Position numbers and translations under genes: made by a program | DNA from: Chloroflexota bacterium | GTDB lineage: Bacteria > Chloroflexota > Dehalococcoidia > JACQGW01 | Direction: 5' to 3' | Assembly: GCA_016199325.1 (NCBI GenBank) | Contig: JACQGW010000115.1 | Span: 1 to 6,804 of the forward strand | Length of the DNA stretch: 6,804 nt | Part shown: positions 1-5,320 of the stretch, piece after piece | How positions within the stretch are numbered: the first letter of the stretch is position 1 | Layout of the letters: every line of letters begins with the position of its first letter | The notes under the pieces: generated by a model | What the model saw: the letters and a program-made list of their open reading frames with translations, nothing else | The model's database searches: none | What the model was told of the DNA's origin: nothing

Positions 1-98
1 CCGCAGAGACGCAGAGGACGCAGAGACGGCGCAAAGAACAGACGAACAACGGCGCCTGTTTCTCCGCGATCTTCTCTGCGTTCTCTGCGCCTCTGCGG
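1..98. repeat. Imperfect inverted repeat with 26-bp arms upstream of the hydratase operon
   Basis: Positions 1-26 are the reverse complement of 73-98 with two differences. The arms carry the periodic unit CTCTGCG (CGCAGAG on the other strand), and a 46-nt segment lies between them. If transcribed, one of the two differences would be a G-U wobble. The left arm starts at the first base, so the element may extend off the window. CGCAGAG-type periodic repeats are, from general knowledge, recurrent intergenic elements in several high-GC environmental lineages. Function is unknown. It could be a transcription end for an upstream gene outside the window or a dispersed palindromic element. Confidence 0.75.
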
Positions 99-163
99 TT
101 TCGTCCATTCCCGGCGTCTTTCTCGGCGTCTCTCTTGGCGACCTTGGCGCCTTGGCGGTTCGT
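73..163. repeat. Two parallel copies of a 9+8-nt periodic repeat block
   Basis: CTCTGCG occurs at 74-80, 83-89 and 91-97, at spacings of 9 and 8 nt, followed by GTTTCGT. A sister block has TTGGCG at 135-140, 144-149 and 152-157, again at 9 and 8 nt spacing, followed by GTTCGT. The shared architecture suggests two diverged versions of one repeat family in the same orientation. The second block ends about 45 nt before the hydratase start codon, so the pair would lie in its promoter or leader region. I see no convincing -35/-10 pair. Confidence 0.6.
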
Positions 164-182
164 TCTCTCGGCACCGCGCGAG

Positions 183-189
183 AAGGAGG
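183..189 (+). promoter_or_regulatory. Ribosome binding site of the urocanase-family gene
   Basis: AAGGAGG lies 12 nt before the ATG at 202. The spacing is slightly long, but there is no alternative in-frame start between the site and this ATG, so it supports the chosen start. Confidence 0.6.
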
Positions 190-201
190 AACGGAGTTTC
201 G

Positions 202-1845
202 ATGGCTACCACCCAGATTCGTGCTGCGCGTGGAACGACGCTGCGCTGTCGCGGCTGGCGGCAGGAGGCGCTGCTCCGGATGCTCGAAAACGTCCTCGAA
301 AACGCCGAGCGGCCCGATGACCTCGTCGTCTACGCCGCGCTCGCTAAGGCAGTCCGGGATTGGCGGGCCTACCACACCATCGTCGGCGCGCTCAAGTCGC
401 TCCGCGACGACGAGACGCTCGTCATTCAGTCCGGCAAGCCGATTGGCGTCTTTCCCACTCACCCCCTCTCGCCCATCGTCGTCATGGCGAACACCAACCT
501 CGTCGGCCGATGGGCGACGCCCGAGCACTTCTACGCCCTTGCCGAGAAGGGGCTGACGATGTGGGGCGGCCTGACGGCCGGCGATTGGCAGTACATCGGC
601 TCCCAGGGCGTCATTCAGGGCACCTATGAGATCTTCGCCGCCGTCGCACGGGAGCACTTCGACGGCGATCTGCGGGGCCGCTTCATCCTCGCCGCCGGCC
701 TGGGTGGCATGGGCGGCGCCCAGCCGCTGGCGGCCGTCATGCACGGCGCCGTCCTCCTCGGCGTCGACGTCGATCCCGACCACATTCGCCGCCGGATCGC
801 GACCGGCTACTGCCAACAGATGACGGACGACCTCGACGACGCGCTCAGCCGGTGCCGGCAGGCGGTCGCCGAGCGCCGGCCGTTTTCCGTTGGCCTCGTC
901 GGCAACGCCGCCGCCGTCTACCCGGAGCTGCTCCGGCGCGGCATCGTTCCCGACGTCGTCACCGATCAGACTTCGGCGCACGACGCCCGGCACGGCTACA
1001 TTCCTGCCGGGATGACCGTCGACGACGCCGCGGCGCTGCGCCGGACCCATCCGGACGAGCTGGAGCGGCGTGCGCTCGCGTCGATCGCCGAAGAGGTGCG
1101 CGCCATGCTGGAGTTCCAGCGGCGCGGCGCCGTCGTCTTCGACAACGGCAACAACATCCGCATCCAGGCGTATTCCCAGGGCGTCGCCGATGCCTTCGAC
1201 ATCCCGATCTTCTCTGAGCGGTACATCCGCCCACTCTTCTGCCGCGGCATCGGGCCGTTCCGCTGGGTCGCCCTGACCGGCGAGGCCGAGGACATCCACG
1301 CCATCGACCGCCTGGTACTGGCCGAGTTCCCGGACAGCCCGGTCGCCACCAACTGGATCCGGCTGGCCGGCCGCTACGTCCCCTTCCAGGGGCTGCCGGC
1401 GCGCATCTGCTGGTTGGGGCACGGCGAGCGGACGCGGCTCGGCCTCCTCGTCAACGAGGCCGTGCGGGACGGCCGCCTCTCCGGCCCCATCGCCTTCACC
1501 CGCGACCACCTCGACGCTGCGGCGATGGCCCACCCGTACATCGGCACCGAGGGGATGAAGGATGGCAGCGACGCCGTCGCCGACTGGCCGCTCCTGAACG
1601 CCCTGCTGAACTGCTCCGCAACGGCCGATCTCGTCGCGATCCACTCCGGCGGCGGCGGCTACGCCGGTTTCATGACCAGCTCCGGCGTCACCATCGTCGC
1701 CGACGGCAGCCCCGAGGCCGCCTACCGGCTGGAGCACGGCCTGACGGCCGATACCGGCCTCGGCGTCATGCGCTACGCCGACGCCGGCTACGAGACCGCG
1801 CGCGAGGCAGCGAGGACGAGCGGCTTACGCTACTTCGGTCTGTGA
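202..1845 (+). CDS. Urocanase-family hydratase, possibly acting on a thiourocanate-type substrate
   Basis: A 547-residue cytoplasmic protein of the NAD-dependent urocanase family (HutU of Pseudomonas putida is about 557 residues), aligning along its whole length. Visible family motifs: the glycine-rich NAD segment AGLGGMGGAQPLA (from 165), DQTSAHD (255-261), NGNNIR within 313-320, YIRPLFCRG...GPFRW (341-355), GLPARICW with Cys403 at the place of the P. putida Cys410, and DGSDAVADWPLLNALLN (454-470). Classical HutU adds water to urocanate in histidine breakdown. This member departs from that enzyme at several near-invariant blocks: FDNGNN instead of FDYGNN, HPYIGTE where SPNRETE is usual, and HSGGGGYAGF (481-490) where HHGGGVGMGY/F is usual. 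The next gene is a DUF917/S-methyl-thiohydantoin desulfurase homologue, not hutI. I therefore infer a urocanate analogue such as S-methyl thiourocanate as substrate. Plain urocanate remains possible. Family is secure; substrate is not. Confidence 0.93.
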   Translation: MATTQIRAARGTTLRCRGWRQEALLRMLENVLENAERPDDLVVYAALAKAVRDWRAYHTIVGALKSLRDDETLVIQSGKPIGVFPTHPLSPIVVMANTNLVGRWATPEHFYALAEKGLTMWGGLTAGDWQYIGSQGVIQGTYEIFAAVAREHFDGDLRGRFILAAGLGGMGGAQPLAAVMHGAVLLGVDVDPDHIRRRIATGYCQQMTDDLDDALSRCRQAVAERRPFSVGLVGNAAAVYPELLRRGIVPDVVTDQTSAHDARHGYIPAGMTVDDAAALRRTHPDELERRALASIAEEVRAMLEFQRRGAVVFDNGNNIRIQAYSQGVADAFDIPIFSERYIRPLFCRGIGPFRWVALTGEAEDIHAIDRLVLAEFPDSPVATNWIRLAGRYVPFQGLPARICWLGHGERTRLGLLVNEAVRDGRLSGPIAFTRDHLDAAAMAHPYIGTEGMKDGSDAVADWPLLNALLNCSATADLVAIHSGGGGYAGFMTSSGVTIVADGSPEAAYRLEHGLTADTGLGVMRYADAGYETAREAARTSGLRYFGL

Positions 1846-1861
1846 CGAATCGCGTTGGATT

Positions 1862-1871
1862 GGAGGAGAGG
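1862..1871 (+). promoter_or_regulatory. Ribosome binding site that sets the start of the DUF917 gene
   Basis: GGAGGAGAGG directly precedes the ATG at 1872, with GGAGG placed 5 nt from it. The same frame is open back to a GTG at 1842 that overlaps the upstream TGA stop. That GTG has no comparable site, and the family's N-terminus normally begins close to the 1872 methionine, so 1872 is preferred. Confidence 0.75.
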
Positions 1872-2975
1872 ATGCGCACGATCGATATGGAGATGGTCCG
1901 CGCGGCCGTAACCGGGGGCTGGGTCTTCGCCTGTGGGGGTGGGGGCTGGGCCTCGGTCGGGCTCGTCAACGGCGAGCTGGCCGTCAAGTACGGCGAGCCG
2001 CGCCTGGCAGCGCTCGACGAAGTCGACCCCGAAGGCATCGTCGTCACCGTCAGCGCCATCGGCGCTCCGGCGGCCAGGGAGCGGCAGATGTACCCGCGGG
2101 ACTACGTGCGGGCGCTGGAGATGCTCATCGAGGAGGTCCGGCAGGACGAGCGATTCGCCGGCAAGAAGGTCGTCGGCACCATCACCGCCCAGAACGGCGG
2201 CTCGACGACGCTGAACGGCTGGCTCCAGTCGGCGGTGCTCGGCCTTCCGGCGCTCGACGCCGCCGGCGACGTCCGCGCTCACCCGACCGCCAAGATGGGC
2301 TCGATGGGGCTAAACCGCCGGCCCGACTACCGGACCATCGCCGTCGCCGCCGGCGGCAACCGCTCGCTGGACGCCTATCTGGAGGTCGTCGCCAGGGGCA
2401 CGGTCCAGCGGACGTCGACCATTCTCCGCGAGGTGGCGGTCCAATCCGGCGGCTTCATCGCCTCCGCACGGAATCCCCTGCCGGTGAGCTACGTCAAGGA
2501 GCACGCCGCCGTCGGCGCCATCTCCGTCGCCATCCGGCTGGGCGAGGCGATGAACCAGGCGATGCCCAGAGGCGGCAGGGCCGTCATCGAGGCCGCCTGC
2601 GAGACGGTCGGCGGGCGCATCCTCGGCGTCGGCCCGGCGACGAACGTGAAGTTCGTCACCAGAGGCGGCTTCGACCACGGCCGCTTTGTCATTCAGTCCG
2701 GGCCAGCTCCGCTCACCATTTCCTTCCTCAACGAGTACATGGCGGTGGACGCCGACGGCGAGCGCCTGTCGACCTATCCCGACACGATTGCGACGCTCTC
2801 GACGGCGACCGGTCTGCCCGTCAACGTGATGGACATGGAAGAGGGCACAGAAGTGGCGGTCTTCGCCGTCGACAAGACGCAGCTCCCCCAGTGCTCCGGC
2901 GGCAAGGACCCGACCGTCTACCCGGAGGTGGAGGAGATCATGGGGATCGAGCTGGCGAGGTACGCGCTGGCATAG
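1872..2975 (+). CDS. DUF917 family protein, S-methyl-thiohydantoin desulfurase-like
   Basis: A 367-residue soluble protein, the usual length for the DUF917/COG3535 family, whose N-terminal domain is now named after S-methyl thiohydantoin desulfurase. Family marks: an N-terminal glycine-rich loop after the first helix (ACGGGG, Cys21 to Gly25), VSAIGAP, TAQNGGSTTLNGW, a LGLPALDAAGDVRAHPTAKM segment matching the family's conserved acidic/His-Pro block, and YVKEHAAVGAISVAIRLGEA before the beta-rich C-terminal domain. There is no signal peptide or membrane segment. The known activity of the named member, as I recall it, is hydrolytic removal of methanethiol from an S-methyl thiohydantoin to give a hydantoin. 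The gene lies 26 nt after the urocanase-family hydratase, whose product would be an imidazolone or thiohydantoin propionate, so it likely takes the next step. An alternative is a general hydantoin-metabolism role, since many DUF917 proteins sit beside hydantoinases. Family call is firm, reaction is inferred. Confidence 0.85.
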   Translation: MRTIDMEMVRAAVTGGWVFACGGGGWASVGLVNGELAVKYGEPRLAALDEVDPEGIVVTVSAIGAPAARERQMYPRDYVRALEMLIEEVRQDERFAGKKVVGTITAQNGGSTTLNGWLQSAVLGLPALDAAGDVRAHPTAKMGSMGLNRRPDYRTIAVAAGGNRSLDAYLEVVARGTVQRTSTILREVAVQSGGFIASARNPLPVSYVKEHAAVGAISVAIRLGEAMNQAMPRGGRAVIEAACETVGGRILGVGPATNVKFVTRGGFDHGRFVIQSGPAPLTISFLNEYMAVDADGERLSTYPDTIATLSTATGLPVNVMDMEEGTEVAVFAVDKTQLPQCSGGKDPTVYPEVEEIMGIELARYALA

Positions 2976-3060
2976 GAGTCAGCGGATCGCGGCCGTACGA
3001 GGGAAGGACCTCTCCCCCGGCCTCACACGCAGCAAGCGAAGGGCTGCCGCGCCGGCCGGA

Positions 3061-3140
3061 GAACGAGCTGTCAACGGATTCTGGGAGCGGATTGAACGGA
3101 TTGGCGCCGACCGCTCCCCGAATCCGTTGACAGCTCGTCC
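3061..3140. repeat. Inverted repeat with 30-bp arms, likely bidirectional transcription end or palindromic element
   Basis: Positions 3061-3090 and 3111-3140 are reverse complements with only two differences (the second base from the outside and the 22nd), leaving a 20-nt loop. The core of the arm reads ACGAGCTGTCAACGGATT. CGGATT recurs at 3075, 3088 and 3097, the last copy in the loop. The element is AT-richer than the flanking genes. It lies 85 nt after the DUF917 stop and about 110 nt from the end of the convergent gene, a natural place for a two-way terminator. The arm precision also suits a mobile palindromic (REP/MITE-like) repeat. Confidence 0.85.
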
Positions 3141-3152
3141 CCGCGGCGGGGA
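3138..3152. repeat. Short GC-rich hairpin abutting the long inverted repeat
   Basis: TCCCCG and CGGGGA pair as a 6-bp stem with a CGG loop. It overlaps the outer end of the 30-bp-arm repeat by three bases. No T-run follows. It may be part of the same composite element. Confidence 0.45.
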
Positions 3153-3181
3153 GGGGTGACGCCGATAGGGTCGAGATCCCA

Positions 3182-3220
3182 CCCCTGGCCCCCCTCCCGC
3201 TGCGGGAAGGGGGCCAGGGG
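3182..3220. terminator. Compact 18-bp GC-rich hairpin, probable terminator of the convergent operons
   Basis: Positions 3182-3199 and 3203-3220 are reverse complements with one mismatch and a 3-nt loop (CTG), built on CCCCTGGCCCCC...GGGGGCCAGGGG. It ends 30 nt beyond the stop of the leftward secreted-protein gene. The stem is very stable. The lack of a T-tract means it could instead be a dispersed intergenic repeat that acts as an mRNA 3' stabiliser. Confidence 0.6.
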
Positions 3221-3250
3221 GTTAGGTTCTCTCCTCAGGGAAACGACCGT

Positions 3251-5266
3251 TCAGCTCACCACCCGTTGTCGCCCCGGCAGCACAGCATCCCGATACATCG
3301 CCAGCGCCTCCCGCAGCTCCGGGGCTGCCAACAGCCCCGTCGGCCCGCCTGGCGTCGGGGTGTACCCATCCACGCCGGGAACGAGCACGCCGGCCGCGTT
3401 TGCCCGGATGAAGTACCCCTTCGTCCCCTCGATCCGGAAGTCGTTGAACGGATACCCGGTTACGTGGCCCTCGTACGTGCCGTAGACCCACCGGTCGATC
3501 TCCCGGATATTGGGGATGTTCTGCGTACCGGAGACCACGCCCGCGGCATCCGACAGGCTCGACGCTCGCAAGCCGCCCCAGGGATTCCACCGATAGTCCG
3601 CCTGCGGCACGCCGACGAGGTTCCACCCCTCTCCCAGGACCAGCGGGATGACGTCGGCGATCTCGTAGCCCATCATCTGCCAGACGAACGGCGATTGCAT
3701 CTTGAAGAAATAGCCTTCGCCCGGCTGCAGATCGAAGTCATCCTCTGGGTTCATCAGCGTGGTCCCGTTGACCGCGCTGCCGCGCCATCCCTCGTCCGTG
3801 TACCGGAACACGCTCGTCAGGCGCGTCACGCCGTCGCCGTTGACGATGCGGACAAGCTGCGAGACTGAGATGGGCCGCACCGGGTCAAGCGGCAGCCCGA
3901 CGGCGTTCCAGCCGACGCCCAGCGGCACCGGCTGCACGAGGACGGGGCGGACCTCAAGCAAGATGGGGGTCGCACGCAGCTCGCCCACCTGTGGGTCATC
4001 GAAGCCGTAGTCGGTCGGCCCGTCGAACGCCTCCAGATGGACCAGGTCACCATCGCCGTACAGGAACTGACCGGCCCGGTCCTGCGTCCTCGCCGCCTTC
4101 AGGTCGATCCACCAGTAGCCGTCTTCGCGGGTCACGTCGGACAGCAGCCCGGACAGCTCGTGCATCGTCGTGCTGCTGATCACGCCCGTCGGGTTCTCGA
4201 TGGACAGATAGACGATGGCGCCGCCGACGGGATCCCCAAAGCGGTCGACGACCTGGCCAAAGACGCCGTCGGAGCTCCGCTCGCCGAGCGTGGGGCCGGT
4301 CCGGGCCCGGCTCTGAACCATCGGCATTCCATCCAGGAGGATGATGTACTGGTACGCGGTCTCGGGCTGCAATCGATCATTGGCGCTGGCGCCACCCACC
4401 CGGACCCAGTGGGTCCTGCCGGGCTCCGTTCGGAAGTCGAGGGCGATCATTGGCTGTGTCGGGATCGTCCCGCTGATCCAGTAGGCGACGGTCGCCAGCG
4501 CCGGCTCCTTTGAGAAGAACGACAGCGTGAAGGAGACGTCCGTCACGTTGCTCGTCTCAAGATCGAACACCTCGTTCTTGACGCTCGGTGGTGGTGGCGG
4601 CGGTGGTGGCGGCGGCGTACCAACCCCACGGATCACGACGTTATCCAGGCTGCCCGTGTCGGAGCCGGTCCGGTACTCGCCGCGAATCCGGAGGTCGGTC
4701 ACGGAGGAGAGCACTCGGAGCATCCCTTCGCGATCGACCGGCAGTCCGGTAACCTGGTGCCGCCAGCCGTCTTCGCTGAGCGGGACGCTGTAGCTGGTCC
4801 ACAGAAGGCCGGGATTGCGTCCGGCGTTATGCACCAGCGTCAGCCCGCCGCCGCTGAGCATCACGTCGGGGGCGACGAACTGTTCGTCGAGCGCCGACTG
4901 CCTCAGGTCAAAGGTCAGCGCATAGCCGTAGGCACCGCTGAAGTCGCCGTGGAACTGCTGCGGCGCCCGGAAGTACCAGGTGCCGCCGGACACGTCGTCG
5001 GAGGCGGAGATGTAGCCGCCCGGATTCCCGCCCACGAGGTGATGGTCCGGCCTGCCTGAGCCGCCCTGGGCGTCACCGACGATCGCCCAGCCCTCACTGT
5101 CGGCGTCGAACGTGCTCTGCGCCAGCGGCGCCGGGCCGCCGTAGACGGAGCTGTAGCTCGTCCAGTCCAGCTTACCATAGGGCACACCTGCCGCGAGCAG
5201 CGGCACGGCAGCCAGCACGCTCAGGAGCAGAATACCCAGCCAGGACAGCGCGATTCGATGTTGCAT
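3251..5266 (-). CDS. Secreted multidomain protein: laminin B, Fn3-like, regulatory-like domain, GWN repeat
   Basis: A 671-residue exported protein of unknown function. The N-terminus is a signal peptide: Arg4, a hydrophobic stretch at about 5-24, and a likely cut near LLAAG (26/27). Residues 53-212 form a laminin B (domain IV-like) beta-sandwich, recognised by FDADSEGW, GGNPGGYIS, TWYFRAP, MLSGGGLTLVHN, WTSYSVPL and LRIRGEY...GSLDNVVI. A run of ten prolines (218-227) leads to an Fn3-like domain (about 233-335). A carboxypeptidase-regulatory-like domain (about 338-435, with VFGQVVDRFGDPVGGAIVYL) follows. Then comes a two-fold repeat with LGxGWNxVGxP at about 453 and 547, and a 35-residue tail. 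There is no LPXTG, transmembrane anchor or catalytic motif. It is probably a cell-surface or extracellular binding protein. It follows its paralogue by 54 nt on the same strand and is likely co-transcribed. An AAGGAG site supports the ATG at 5266. Confidence 0.85.
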   Translation of the reverse strand: MQHRIALSWLGILLLSVLAAVPLLAAGVPYGKLDWTSYSSVYGGPAPLAQSTFDADSEGWAIVGDAQGGSGRPDHHLVGGNPGGYISASDDVSGGTWYFRAPQQFHGDFSGAYGYALTFDLRQSALDEQFVAPDVMLSGGGLTLVHNAGRNPGLLWTSYSVPLSEDGWRHQVTGLPVDREGMLRVLSSVTDLRIRGEYRTGSDTGSLDNVVIRGVGTPPPPPPPPPPSVKNEVFDLETSNVTDVSFTLSFFSKEPALATVAYWISGTIPTQPMIALDFRTEPGRTHWVRVGGASANDRLQPETAYQYIILLDGMPMVQSRARTGPTLGERSSDGVFGQVVDRFGDPVGGAIVYLSIENPTGVISSTTMHELSGLLSDVTREDGYWWIDLKAARTQDRAGQFLYGDGDLVHLEAFDGPTDYGFDDPQVGELRATPILLEVRPVLVQPVPLGVGWNAVGLPLDPVRPISVSQLVRIVNGDGVTRLTSVFRYTDEGWRGSAVNGTTLMNPEDDFDLQPGEGYFFKMQSPFVWQMMGYEIADVIPLVLGEGWNLVGVPQADYRWNPWGGLRASSLSDAAGVVSGTQNIPNIREIDRWVYGTYEGHVTGYPFNDFRIEGTKGYFIRANAAGVLVPGVDGYTPTPGGPTGLLAAPELREALAMYRDAVLPGRQRVVS
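3356..4570 (-). repeat. Tandem-duplicated core, downstream copy
   Basis: This 1215-nt stretch encodes the shared core of the laminin-B protein. It corresponds to an equally long stretch at 5330-6544 in the adjacent gene, same orientation, offset 1974 nt. Equal length and collinear domains indicate one duplication event, with small compensating indels near the VIS...SG and SG...REID segments. Confidence 0.8.
4586..4615 (-). repeat. Trinucleotide run encoding ten prolines
   Basis: Ten consecutive CCG/CCA codons (CGG/TGG on the plus strand) encode Pro218-Pro227, the linker between the laminin B and Fn3-like domains. The mixture of CCG and CCA argues against fresh slippage, but the tract length could still vary between strains. 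The paralogous gene has no such tract. Confidence 0.9.
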
Positions 5267-5274
5267 AGCCGTTT

Positions 5275-5280
5275 CTCCTT
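5275..5280 (-). promoter_or_regulatory. Ribosome binding site of the laminin-B protein gene
   Basis: The minus strand reads AAGGAG with an 8-nt spacer before the ATG at 5266. This is ideal placement, and it confirms that the signal peptide is at the true N-terminus. Confidence 0.8.
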
Positions 5281-5320
5281 TAGTGGCTCAGCATGACAGT
5301 ACGGCGATCTCGCTCATCAC

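Larger units (their letters stand above)
2976..3250. other. Non-coding spacer between convergent operons
   Basis: No open frame here has a credible start, codon usage or homology. The spacer holds three hairpin-forming elements (3061-3140, 3138-3152, 3182-3220), described separately. None is followed by a T-run on either strand, so a textbook intrinsic terminator is not visible. Confidence 0.7.

Noticed and set aside
1..163. CRISPR-like array in the periodic repeats at the window start
   Set aside because: Units are 6-7 nt with 1-3 nt between them, with no unique spacers of CRISPR size and no cas genes.
1842..1871. GTG at 1842 as the DUF917 start, giving overlap with the hydratase stop
   Set aside because: The overlap is attractive for coupling, but the strong GGAGG site 5 nt before the ATG at 1872 and the family N-terminus favour the later start.
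1830..2282. Minus-strand open frame of 150 codons opposite the DUF917 gene
   Set aside because: The DUF917 gene on the plus strand has clear family motifs. The opposite frame is Arg/Ala/Asp-rich and looks like an antisense shadow.
3061..3220. Insertion-sequence ends or a transposon remnant
   Set aside because: No transposase-like reading frame lies between or beside the inverted arms (loop only 20 nt) and no flanking target duplication was seen.
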